Source: Nitrososphaerota archaeon | GTDB taxonomy: Archaea; Thermoproteota; Nitrososphaeria; Nitrososphaerales; Gagatemarchaeaceae | Direction: 5' to 3' | Assembly (NCBI GenBank): GCA_027887005.1 | Contig: JAPCJI010000005.1 | Location: 20,452 to 84,451, forward strand | Length of the DNA stretch: 64,000 nt | In this document: positions 1-7,775 of the stretch, one piece after another | How the letters are laid out: each line of letters starts with the position of its first letter | How positions within the stretch are numbered: position 1 is the stretch's first letter | Made by a program: the position numbers and the translations under genes | The notes under the pieces: model-generated | The model's database searches: none | What the model was told of the DNA's origin: nothing | The model's input: the letters and a program-made list of their open reading frames with translations, nothing else

Positions 1-9
1 CCAAGACCG

Positions 10-1224
10 ATGATAAGAATCGGGCTCATCGGGAAGACGAACGCGGGAAAGACGACGCTCTTCAACTCGATGACGCTGTTGTCGGGGGAGATTTCCAATT
101 ATCCGTTCACCACGAAGACCCCGGAGACAGGGATAGCCAGCGCGGTGACGCCCTGCGTCCACAAGGAGTTCGGGGTCCTGGACAACCCCGCCAATTCCAG
201 ATGCGACGACGGGTGGAGGTTCGTTCCGGTGGAGGTGACAGACCTGCCCGGCCTGATCAAAGGCGCCTGGATGGGCAAAGGCCTGGGAAACCAGTTCCTC
301 AGCGTGGCGGCGCAGTCGGACGCGCTGCTACATGTGGTGGACGCGTCGGGGAGCGTCGACAAGGACGGGAAGATTTCAGAGCCAGGGACCGGCGACCCGA
401 TGGCGGACCTGGCGGACGTCGAGCTCGAGCTCGTGCTCTGGTACACCAAACTGTTCACCGCGAACCTGCCGAAGATCTCCAAGCTCTCGAAGACTCCGGG
501 ATATGGCGTGCCGACGGCGGTGGAGGAGGTGATGCGGGGCATAGGGGTCAGGAAGGAGCACGTCGTGATGGCGATGAACGAGGTCGTGCTAGGCGACAAG
601 GCCTTCGACTCGTGGAACGAGAAGGACATCCAGGGCTTCTGCTGGTCGCTGCGTGAGTTCTCGAAGCCTACCCTGGTCATAGCGAACAAGATGGACCTGC
701 CCTTCGCTTCGGAGAATTTCCAGAATCTGAGGGAGAAGTACAAGGGCCTGATAGTCGTGCCGACGAGCGGAGAGGCGGAGCTGACCCTGAGGCGGGCCGA
801 GGCGAAGAAGCTGATCAAATACGTGCCGGGGGAGGAGAGGTTTGAGATCCTGAAGCCCCAGGACCTGAATGACGCCCAGAGGAGCGCCCTGGCCTATATC
901 AGGCGGAAGGTTTTCGGGGAGTACCTCAGGACCGGGGTGCAGTTCGCGCTCAACATCGCTGTCTTCAAGCTGCTCAAGATGAACGCGATCTATCCCGTGG
1001 CGGACGCTGAGAAGCTGACGGACAAACATGGACGCGTCCTGCCCGACGTCTATCTGATGCCGACGGGGTCCACGGTGGAAGAGCTCGCAGGGACCGTCCA
1101 TTCGGACCTGGTCAAGGGCCTGGTGTACGCCGTTGACGTTAGGACAGGCCTGCACCTCCCGACCAACTACGTCCTCCACGACAGGGATGTCCTGTCCATC
1201 ATATCGACTGCCAAGAGAAGCTAA
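10..1224 (+). CDS. ychF: YchF/OLA1-like GTPase with C-terminal TGS domain
   Basis: A 404-residue member of the TRAFAC-class Obg/YchF branch of cytosolic GTPases, whose members associate with ribosomes. The P-loop (G1) is GKTNAGKTT at about residues 8-16, G3 is DLPG near residue 78, and G4 is NKMD near residue 226. The last 90 residues fit a TGS domain. Typical YchF has NxxE at G4 and prefers ATP; the NKMD here predicts GTP specificity (inference). The ATG at 10 gives the family-like start MIRIGLIGK. The frame is open to the left edge of the window, so a longer N terminus cannot be excluded. PriL follows 44 nt downstream on the same strand. Confidence 0.88.
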   Translation: MIRIGLIGKTNAGKTTLFNSMTLLSGEISNYPFTTKTPETGIASAVTPCVHKEFGVLDNPANSRCDDGWRFVPVEVTDLPGLIKGAWMGKGLGNQFLSVAAQSDALLHVVDASGSVDKDGKISEPGTGDPMADLADVELELVLWYTKLFTANLPKISKLSKTPGYGVPTAVEEVMRGIGVRKEHVVMAMNEVVLGDKAFDSWNEKDIQGFCWSLREFSKPTLVIANKMDLPFASENFQNLREKYKGLIVVPTSGEAELTLRRAEAKKLIKYVPGEERFEILKPQDLNDAQRSALAYIRRKVFGEYLRTGVQFALNIAVFKLLKMNAIYPVADAEKLTDKHGRVLPDVYLMPTGSTVEELAGTVHSDLVKGLVYAVDVRTGLHLPTNYVLHDRDVLSIISTAKRS

Positions 1225-1268
1225 CGAGAGCCTTAAAGAGCCTGAGTGCTCTGTTCCTTCAGAGAGAG

Positions 1269-2267
1269 TTGTCACACGGAGGGCCCCATCTGTCAGACCT
1301 GGAGCTCAGGTACCCCTTCGCCCCGAAATCGAGGAAGTTCTTCGAAGCCATTCCCGTCGAGGAGGGGCTGGCCAGCCGCGAAGTCCTGGAGCAGACTGAG
1401 AACAGGCTTCTGAGCGCCCTCGGGAGGGTGAGGTACGAACCGCATATGTCCGGGCTGATCGAGTTCTCGAGTTTCTTTGCCTCGGCCCTGGTCGCGAGCC
1501 AGGACTCGGTGCTTGCTTCAAGGTTCTCCAAGAAGGAGGCGGAATTGGCGAAGCAGTACTTCATGCGGGAGGGGCCGAGGGAGAAGGTGTTCGTCATGTC
1601 GGAGTGCTTCGGGGGAAAGTTCGAGGAGGCTGGCGGTGGGGACGGTCGGCCGAGGTACTCGGTGCCCTTCGAGGGATATCTTTCCCTGGTTTCGAAGTTC
1701 GAGCTGGCGAAGTCGCCGAAGTGGAAGCTGACCAGGCAGGCCCTCGAAGACGGCGTTGTCTTCGTCAGCGACAACCTCCTCAACGACCTCTTCGGGGACT
1801 GCGCACAGGCAGTGGTGGCGGAGGGAGTCAAGAACCTGAGGCGGGCTCCGTTCCCCAAGCAGCTTCTCGAAGCCAAGGGTAAGGTCATGCAGTACGTGCC
1901 GGCCCAGAGGCCTAAGACCGGGAAGGGGTACCTCTACGTCGAAGACCTGCTGAAGCATCCGGTCACGGATGGTAGGCACCGGCTCGTCTGGCTCGTCCTC
2001 GCACCCTATCTGGTCAACGTCAAGAAGGTGGACGACGTGGAGGCGATTGATAAGATAAGGGCCTTCGTGTCGGTGGGCGGAGAGACAAGGGACCTGAAGC
2101 GCTTCGTGGAATACAACGTCAGGAGGGCCCGGAGGAACGGCCTCCTGCCCCCGACCTTCTCGACGATCAAGGCCGAGCACCCGGACATCTACTCCCTCCT
2201 ACCGAAGGAGGTCCTCCTCGCGGAGGCGGCCCCCAGCCCGAAGGGGGCCAAGCGAGCTCAGCCGTAG
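1269..2267 (+). CDS. priL: DNA primase large subunit PriL, with a PriX-like C-terminal domain in place of the Fe-S domain
   Basis: 332 residues from a TTG start. The N-terminal two thirds match the helical archaeal PriL domain: YPFAPKS near residue 15, then the block IEFSSFFASALVASQDSVL around residues 63-81. This domain binds PriS and supports primer synthesis. Canonical PriL ends in a domain with four cysteines binding 4Fe-4S. Here only two cysteines exist, both outside such a domain, and residues about 233-250 read DGRHRLVWLVLAPYLVNV, the kind of block I associate with PriX, the Fe-S-free third primase subunit of Sulfolobus. I infer a PriL N-terminal domain joined to a PriX-like domain. 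PriS lies elsewhere in the window at 56126. Confidence 0.72.
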   Translation: MSHGGPHLSDLELRYPFAPKSRKFFEAIPVEEGLASREVLEQTENRLLSALGRVRYEPHMSGLIEFSSFFASALVASQDSVLASRFSKKEAELAKQYFMREGPREKVFVMSECFGGKFEEAGGGDGRPRYSVPFEGYLSLVSKFELAKSPKWKLTRQALEDGVVFVSDNLLNDLFGDCAQAVVAEGVKNLRRAPFPKQLLEAKGKVMQYVPAQRPKTGKGYLYVEDLLKHPVTDGRHRLVWLVLAPYLVNVKKVDDVEAIDKIRAFVSVGGETRDLKRFVEYNVRRARRNGLLPPTFSTIKAEHPDIYSLLPKEVLLAEAAPSPKGAKRAQP

Positions 2268-2316
2268 CAATCGGTTGTACGGAGCACGTCTGGGGCTTGG
2301 CAGGCAGCCGGGCCTG

Positions 2317-2324
2317 TTTTTTCT
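2317..2324 (+). terminator. T-rich tract after priL
   Basis: Six consecutive T residues followed by CTT lie about 50 nt after the priL stop and before the next gene. Archaeal RNA polymerase commonly terminates on such oligo-T tracts in the non-template strand. No hairpin is needed or seen. This is inference from composition only. Confidence 0.35.
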
Positions 2325-2361
2325 TAAGCAATAGATACCAGCGACTTCGGACGAGGCATAG

Positions 2362-3186
2362 TTGAAGCTGAAAGATTTCGCGAGAACAGGACGGAAGGTC
2401 TCCGAGGTCGGGATGGGGACCTACTACGACCCGCTCTGGATTGCGACGTCTTTCCTTGGGTGGAAGAGGGGGGGCGGCGAGAAGGTGAAGGCCGTCGAGG
2501 GGGGACTGGATGCGGGGATCACGCTCGTGGACACAGCCGAGATCTACGGCTCTGAGCCACTGGTTGCGGAAGCAATCAGGCATAGGAAGAGAGAGGACGT
2601 CTTCCTGGCGACCAAGGTCTGGTCGAACCACTTACACAGGGACGCCTTGATCAGGTCGTTCGAGAAGAGCCTCAGGCGGCTCGATACTTCGTACATCGAC
2701 CTCTACCAGGTCCACTGGCCCAACCCCAGCGTCCCCATCAAAGAGACCATGGCTGCCATGGAAGAGCTGGTCGAGGCCGGCAAGTTGATGCACATCGGAG
2801 TGAGCAACTTCAACCTGACGCAAGTGGAAGAGGCGAACGCCGCCCTCCCGAAGTCACAGCTCAGTGCTGTACAACTGGACTACAGCTTGATCCACAGGAA
2901 CATCGAGAGTGAAATACTCCCCTACTGCGAAAGAGAAGGAATCGCGCTCCTTGCCTACTATCCGCTGGGGCACGGGAAGCTCGTTTCAAACTCTGGACTG
3001 GATGGGGTTTCGGCTAGGTACGGAAAGACCCGAGCGCAGGTTGCGCTCAGATGGCTGGCCAGGAAGCAGAACGTCTTCCCGATTCCGAGGGCGTCCTCGC
3101 CAGGACATGTTGTCGAGAACGCCGGCGCGAGCGACTGGGAGATCACGGCTGAGGACGCGGCAGAGTTGGAAGCCCGTTTCTTGTAA
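2362..3186 (+). CDS. Aldo/keto reductase
   Basis: A 274-residue (beta/alpha)8 NAD(P)H-dependent oxidoreductase of the AKR superfamily. The catalytic tetrad is visible as Asp and Tyr in VDTAEIYG, Lys in ATKV and His in YQVHWPNP. The phosphate-binding end of the cofactor site is IPRASS near residue 245. The start is TTG. Substrate cannot be predicted. It is the closest paralogue of the reductase at 6388-7194: the two share a 95-bp stretch of identical DNA in opposite orientation. A third, more distant AKR lies at 13912. Confidence 0.9.
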   Translation: MKLKDFARTGRKVSEVGMGTYYDPLWIATSFLGWKRGGGEKVKAVEGGLDAGITLVDTAEIYGSEPLVAEAIRHRKREDVFLATKVWSNHLHRDALIRSFEKSLRRLDTSYIDLYQVHWPNPSVPIKETMAAMEELVEAGKLMHIGVSNFNLTQVEEANAALPKSQLSAVQLDYSLIHRNIESEILPYCEREGIALLAYYPLGHGKLVSNSGLDGVSARYGKTRAQVALRWLARKQNVFPIPRASSPGHVVENAGASDWEITAEDAAELEARFL

Positions 3187-3230
3187 TCGCTTAAATCGCT
3201 GGAATAGGGGCCTGCCGGCAAGGCGGGTGA

Positions 3231-3803
3231 GTGACCTCCACCCGATCCGCCATAGAAATCCCGGAGTTGGAGGAAGTGGAAACAAGAAAGAAACCGTCGA
3301 AAACGAGGGATGTTGCGCTTGCCGCCGTCCTTGCTGCTCTATATGCGGCTGATGTAGTCTTCTTCGCTCCGATAAGCTTCCAGGCCATCCAGGTACGAAT
3401 CGCCGACGTGCTCCTCCCGCTGTCCATCCTGTTCGGACCGGCCGCAGTGGCAGGCCTCACCTTGGGGGTGCTTGTCGGGAACTTCTACGCCAGTCCCTTT
3501 GGCGGGGTCGACATCATAGGCGGGACGATAGCAAACTTCGTTGCGACAGCCCTTGCCTTGTACATAGGCAGGAGGAGGTTTACGGGAGCCTGGGTAGCGG
3601 CGATAGCTGCCGAGGTGATCGCGGTCAGCCTGATCGTGGGGAGCTATCTGGCAGGCCTCACTGATACGCCACTCTGGCTGATGTTCCTGGAAATCGCCGC
3701 TGGGGAGATAGTAGCAGTCGGGATAGGGGGCTATGCCCTCTTGAAGGCGGTGGACAGGGTGATCAACCGAAGGACTATCCCAGCGACCCAGAAACCGTCT
3801 TAA
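3231..3803 (+). CDS. queT: QueT-like ECF transporter S component (queuosine/archaeosine precursor uptake)
   Basis: 190 residues with a charged N-terminal tail of about 25 residues followed by about five hydrophobic membrane segments. The segment QVRIADVLLPLSILFGP followed by GVLVGN and a GG-D pair matches the QueT family of substrate-binding ECF components, thought to import queuosine or 7-deazaguanine precursors. In archaea such precursors would feed archaeosine in tRNA (inference). No ECF ATPase or T component is nearby, so it would need shared energising subunits. The GTG at 3231 is the first start giving the complete hydrophilic leader. Confidence 0.7.
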   Translation: MTSTRSAIEIPELEEVETRKKPSKTRDVALAAVLAALYAADVVFFAPISFQAIQVRIADVLLPLSILFGPAAVAGLTLGVLVGNFYASPFGGVDIIGGTIANFVATALALYIGRRRFTGAWVAAIAAEVIAVSLIVGSYLAGLTDTPLWLMFLEIAAGEIVAVGIGGYALLKAVDRVINRRTIPATQKPS

Positions 3804-3838
3804 CTTCAAATAGGCCGTGAGAGGCACGCTCACAGCGT

Positions 3839-6175
3839 TTGCAGCCACAGTTCTCGGCCAAGCTTGAGGCCACCTCTTGGGACCCCAGGTTGGAAGCCGA
3901 GTTGAGGATGATATGGGATACTGAAAATATCTTTGAGTTTCATCCAAAGAACAACAAGAATGGCAACTTTGTGATGGACACCCCGCCCCCCTACCCGTCG
4001 GGGAAGCCCTGGCACCCGGGTGCACTCACTCAGTACTCGCAGATAGACATGATGGCCCGGGCGGCGAGGATGAGAGGGCTGCAGGTCCTATACCCGGTCG
4101 GCATAGACAGGAACGGGCTTCCGGTCGAGATATTCGCCGAGAGGAAGTACAGGGTCCAGATGCGCAAGACGCCGCGTGAGGAGTTCATCAACCTCTGCAA
4201 GCACGCGCTGGACGACCTGGAGGCCTACATGGTGGGCCTTCTGAAGACCTTGGGCATTTCCGGGGATTTCCGGGGCAAGTACAGGACGGACTCGGAGGAA
4301 TTCCGGGCTCTGACCCAGTGGTCTTTCATCGAGCTCTGGAGGAAGGGGCTGATCTACCTAGCGAACAGGCCCAACAACTACTGCATCGACTGCAATACGA
4401 CGATAGCTGATGCTGAAATCGAATATGAGGAACTTCCCACATATCTGGTGACGAACCGGTTCAAGGTAAAGGAGACGAAGCAGGAGCTCCAGGTGGCGAC
4501 CACTCGGCCCGAGCTGCTTGCGGCCTGCCAGATGGTGGTGGTCAATCCGAGCGATGCGCGGTACAGGAAGCTGATCGGGAAGACGGCGGTGGTGCCGATC
4601 TATAACAAGGAAGTGCCCGTCAGGGCCCACAAGAGCGTAGACCCCAAGTTCGGGAGCGGCGTGGTGATGGTCTGCAGCTACGGGGACTACAACGATGTGA
4701 TGCTGTTCAGGGAGTTCAAGCTGAAGGAAGTGGTGGCCATAGACCTGGACGGGAAGATGACGGCCGTCGCAGGGAAGTACGCGGGGATTCCTGTGAAGGA
4801 CGCGAGGTCCCAGATAATCCAGGACCTGCAGGAGATGGGCCTGGCTGTGAAGGTGGAGCAGATCCAGCACAGGACGCCCCTCTGCGAGAGGAGCCGCACC
4901 CCCATCGAAATCATACCTATGGAGGAGTACTACCTCAAGCAGCTGGAGTTCAAGGCCGCGCTGAAGAGGCTCGCGAGGAAGATCGAGTTCCACCCGCCGA
5001 TGCATAGGCAGGTGCTGCTGGACTGGATAGACGTGCTGACCACCGACTACCCCATCTCCAGGAGGAGGTACTATTCCACAGAGATTCCGGTCTGGTACTG
5101 CAGCAAGTGCAACACGCCGCACCTGCCCAAGCCAGGCAAGTACTACAGGCCGTGGAGGGACGAAGCGCCGTTCAAGAAGTGCAAGAAGTGCGGGAACATC
5201 AAGTTCAACGGCGAGACGAGGACCTTCGACACGTGGATGGACTCGAGCCTTTCTCCACTCTTCATCACGAAGTACCTGAAGAATGCGAAGTTCCATTCAC
5301 TGACCTACCCTGCGACGATCCGCGTGCAGGGGAAGGACATCGTCAGGACGTGGCTCTACTACACCCTGCTCAAGTGCTACCAGCTGACTGGAAGGGCGCC
5401 CTTCAAGCACGCCTGGATAGGAGGCCTCGGACAGGATGCACAGGGCCGTGCCATGAGGAAGAGCCTAGGTAACTTCGTTGACATCGAGCCAGTGCTGACG
5501 AGGTCGGGAGCGGACGCCTTCAGGTACTGGGGAGCCTCGGAGTCGGGCCTCGGATACGATTTCAGATTCAGCGAAGAGAGGATCCTCGGCGCCGGGAAGT
5601 TCCTCACGAAGCTCTGGAACACGTGCAGGTTCATCAGCTCCTTCCCGCAACCGGAGACAGCCCAGCTCAACTGGACGGACAAGTGGATGCTCAACGAACT
5701 AGGGAAGCTGACGGAAGAGTGCACCAAGGCCTACGAGAACTTCGACGTCTTCACTGTCTCGACCAAGGTCAGGGAGTTCCTGTGGAACGTCTTCGCGTCG
5801 AACTACCTTGAGATGGCGAAGGGCAGGGCCTACGGAGACGGTACGAAGGAGGAGCAGGAGGCCGCATGGTACACGCTACACAAGGTGGTCAAGAGCATCC
5901 TGCTGCTGCTCGCTCCGATAACGCCGTACATCACGGACTACGTCTGGAGGAAGATCTACGGGACCCAGAGCATCCATTTGGAAAGGCTGCCGAGGGCCGA
6001 GAGGTTCGACGTAACGGAAAAGATGAACGAGGGCATACTCGAGTTCAACGCCCAGGTGTGGAAGACAAAGCGGGACAAGGGGCTGGCGCTCAAGGACTCG
6101 ATCAATGCCAAGATTCCGGCGAACCTCAAGCACTTCGAGAAGGACCTCGTCCGGATGCACCACCTGACGAAGTAG
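3839..6175 (+). CDS. valS: Valyl-tRNA synthetase
   Basis: A 778-residue class I aminoacyl-tRNA synthetase that charges tRNA-Val. The HIGH-type signature is PYPSGKPWHPG near residue 51. A CP1 editing insertion contains ATTRPELL near residue 220. The segment FDTWMDSSLSPL is typical of archaeal ValRS, and a zinc-knuckle-like CSKC...CKKC insertion lies near residues 422-455. The KMSKS loop is MRKSLGN near residue 538, so the first Lys-Met-Ser is altered. The C-terminal anticodon-binding helical domain is present, but the protein is shorter than bacterial ValRS, as usual in archaea. It uses a TTG start. IleRS and LeuRS are less likely because of the CP1 and FDTW blocks. Confidence 0.85.
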   Translation: MQPQFSAKLEATSWDPRLEAELRMIWDTENIFEFHPKNNKNGNFVMDTPPPYPSGKPWHPGALTQYSQIDMMARAARMRGLQVLYPVGIDRNGLPVEIFAERKYRVQMRKTPREEFINLCKHALDDLEAYMVGLLKTLGISGDFRGKYRTDSEEFRALTQWSFIELWRKGLIYLANRPNNYCIDCNTTIADAEIEYEELPTYLVTNRFKVKETKQELQVATTRPELLAACQMVVVNPSDARYRKLIGKTAVVPIYNKEVPVRAHKSVDPKFGSGVVMVCSYGDYNDVMLFREFKLKEVVAIDLDGKMTAVAGKYAGIPVKDARSQIIQDLQEMGLAVKVEQIQHRTPLCERSRTPIEIIPMEEYYLKQLEFKAALKRLARKIEFHPPMHRQVLLDWIDVLTTDYPISRRRYYSTEIPVWYCSKCNTPHLPKPGKYYRPWRDEAPFKKCKKCGNIKFNGETRTFDTWMDSSLSPLFITKYLKNAKFHSLTYPATIRVQGKDIVRTWLYYTLLKCYQLTGRAPFKHAWIGGLGQDAQGRAMRKSLGNFVDIEPVLTRSGADAFRYWGASESGLGYDFRFSEERILGAGKFLTKLWNTCRFISSFPQPETAQLNWTDKWMLNELGKLTEECTKAYENFDVFTVSTKVREFLWNVFASNYLEMAKGRAYGDGTKEEQEAAWYTLHKVVKSILLLLAPITPYITDYVWRKIYGTQSIHLERLPRAERFDVTEKMNEGILEFNAQVWKTKRDKGLALKDSINAKIPANLKHFEKDLVRMHHLTK

Positions 6176-6230
6176 CTGCGCTTCATCCAACATCGTCGTT
6201 TGCAGTAGATTGATTCGTTGATTGCCCTTG

Positions 6231-6238
6231 CTTAAATA
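6231..6238 (+). promoter_or_regulatory. TATA box of the 39-residue zinc mini-protein gene
   Basis: CTTAAATA lies 25 nt upstream of the ATG at 6263, the spacing expected for an archaeal TATA box driving a leaderless transcript. It supports the reality of the short gene downstream. Confidence 0.5.
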
Positions 6239-6262
6239 CGAACCCCGCACCGTGGGATTTGG

Positions 6263-6382
6263 ATGCAGAGCTTCGCCGTCGTCAGGTGCATCTGGTGTGG
6301 TAACGCTGTGAACCCGACCAACAGCCTTGAGCTGGTCTACGAGACCTGCGCCGATTGCCTTGTTCCCCTCCCTACGGAGTAG
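6263..6382 (+). CDS. 39-residue zinc-ribbon-like mini-protein
   Basis: A short ATG-initiated reading frame in the gap between valS and the convergent aldo/keto reductase. It carries two CxxC pairs, CIWC near residue 9 and CADC near residue 29, spaced as in a small treble-clef or zinc-ribbon fold. A TATA box sits 25 nt before the ATG, so the message would be leaderless. The function is unknown; the fold suggests zinc-dependent nucleic acid or protein binding. It is too short for standard gene callers and could still be spurious. Confidence 0.5.
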   Translation: MQSFAVVRCIWCGNAVNPTNSLELVYETCADCLVPLPTE

Positions 6383-6387
6383 CTCGC

Positions 6388-7194
6388 CTAGGCCTTCGAA
6401 ATCAGGTCGTACTCTGAGTCGGTGAATCGGGTCGCGACCGACCCTACGTTTTCCTCCGTGTGTGCGATGCTCGATGATTTCGGGATCGCCAGGACCTGTT
6501 CGTTGTGCGTCACCCAGTTGAGTGCGAGCTGGACCGGGGTCATCGCGTACTTCTCAAGAAGAGCCCTAGGAGTCTTTGACTCAGGTATCTTCCCCTTGGC
6601 GATCGGCGTGTAGGCGATGAGCGACAGGCGCTCCTCCTCGCAGTATGGAAGCAGGTCAGCCTCTACGCTGCGGTTCAGCAAGGAATACTCCACCTGATTG
6701 GATGCGAGCTCCTCCTTCGCCAGGGCTTCGCGGGCGGCCACGGTCTGGTCGACGGTGAAGTTGCTCACTCCGATGTACCTGACCTTCCCGGCGCGGACGA
6801 GTTCCTCCATGGCAGCCATGGTCTCTTTGATGGGGACGCTGGGGTTGGGCCAGTGGACCTGGTAGAGGTCGATGTACGAAGTATCGAGCCGCCTGAGGCT
6901 TCCTTCGCAGGCCGAGATGACCGAGTCGTGGCCGAGGTTGCTGGGGGAGACTTTCGTGGCGATCAGAACGTCATCGCGGACGCCCCGGACCGCTTCCCCC
7001 ACCACCTCTTCCGACCTTCCGCCCGCATAGATTTCTGCGGTGTCGATCAGATTGATGCCCAACTGAATCCCTCTCCTGAGGGCCGCCACCTGTGTGGATC
7101 TCTCTCCGGGGTGGCTGTAGACGCCCATTCTCCAGGTTCCCATCCCAATGGTGGAGACCTTCTCCCCTGTCCTCCCCAGCTTCCTGTATTCCAT
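6388..7194 (-). CDS. Aldo/keto reductase (paralogue of the one at 2362)
   Basis: 268 residues from the ATG at 7194. A longer frame from 7266 would run into the tRNA-Thr gene, and the family starts at MEYRKLGRTG, so the shorter start is preferred. AKR catalytic residues are present: Asp and Tyr in IDTAEIYA, Lys in ATKV, His in YQVHWPNP. The cofactor loop IPKSSS is near the C terminus. A 95-bp segment (6806-6900) is identical, in inverted orientation, to 2668-2762 in the first AKR gene, although flanking sequence has diverged. The substrate is unknown. Confidence 0.9.
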   Translation of the reverse strand: MEYRKLGRTGEKVSTIGMGTWRMGVYSHPGERSTQVAALRRGIQLGINLIDTAEIYAGGRSEEVVGEAVRGVRDDVLIATKVSPSNLGHDSVISACEGSLRRLDTSYIDLYQVHWPNPSVPIKETMAAMEELVRAGKVRYIGVSNFTVDQTVAAREALAKEELASNQVEYSLLNRSVEADLLPYCEEERLSLIAYTPIAKGKIPESKTPRALLEKYAMTPVQLALNWVTHNEQVLAIPKSSSIAHTEENVGSVATRFTDSEYDLISKA

Positions 7195-7260
7195 GCAGGC
7201 CAGGGTCAGGAGTTTCTGTTGCTTTAGACCTAGCGCGTCAAGAGGAATTGCTGGACAGCG

Positions 7261-7335
7261 AGCCACGGGTGAGATTTGGACTCACGACCTGCTGCTTACA
7301 AGGCAGCTGCTCTAGCCAGGCTGAGCTACCGTGGC
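7261..7335 (-). tRNA. tRNA-Thr (anticodon TGT), no intron
   Basis: A 75-nt cloverleaf on the minus strand: acceptor GCCACGG/CCGTGGC, D stem GCTC/GAGC, anticodon stem GCTGC/GCAGC with loop CTTGTAA (anticodon TGT), variable loop AGGTC, T arm GTGAG/CTCAC and discriminator T. CCA is not encoded. It is the intron-free counterpart that reveals the two introns in the tRNA-Thr(GGT) gene at 13787. Confidence 0.95.
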
Positions 7336-7387
7336 GCGACTCTGGCGCCCCCGCTCTCGGTTTATCTCCTTTGTCCGCACGGATTCT

Positions 7388-7771
7388 CTAGTCGCTGCTT
7401 CTGGCTAGGACTTGGAAGACATCCCCGATTGTCGCCGACATGTATGAGAGGTATTCGTCATCGCTGAATTCGACCACGTCGACCCTGTTTGTTTTTGCCG
7501 CGATTCTGTGGCTCAACAGGTGGTAGCAGAGTTCGTCCCTTCCCCTGGTGACCTTGAAGAAGAAGTCGCTGCAGGAGCAGTAGGGCTTCTCGGGGTCGAT
7601 GAACTCGTCCCCCGCCTTTCCCACGACGGTGAAGACCTTCCTCTCACTCGGGGCGAACCTGCACTCTTTGACCCCTCCAGCCAGGACAGTGTCCAGGGCC
7701 TTCTCGAACTTGCGGCCGTATTTCGCGAATTCCTCGACCTTCTTTCTCAGTTCATCCCGCTCTTCGGCCAC
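7388..7771 (-). CDS. SWIM zinc-finger protein
   Basis: 127 residues from a GTG at 7771, four nt after the dinB stop, so the two are probably co-transcribed. An N-terminal acidic/basic helix is followed by a SWIM-type zinc finger: CSC, then about 15 residues, then CYH near residues 82-101. SWIM domains bind DNA or partner proteins, and archaeal single-domain SWIM proteins occur near recombination and repair genes (inference from family). The upstream extension of this frame overlaps dinB and has arginine/serine-rich shadow composition, so it was discarded. Confidence 0.75.
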   Translation of the reverse strand: MAEERDELRKKVEEFAKYGRKFEKALDTVLAGGVKECRFAPSERKVFTVVGKAGDEFIDPEKPYCSCSDFFFKVTRGRDELCYHLLSHRIAAKTNRVDVVEFSDDEYLSYMSATIGDVFQVLARSSD

Positions 7772-7775
7772 TGTG

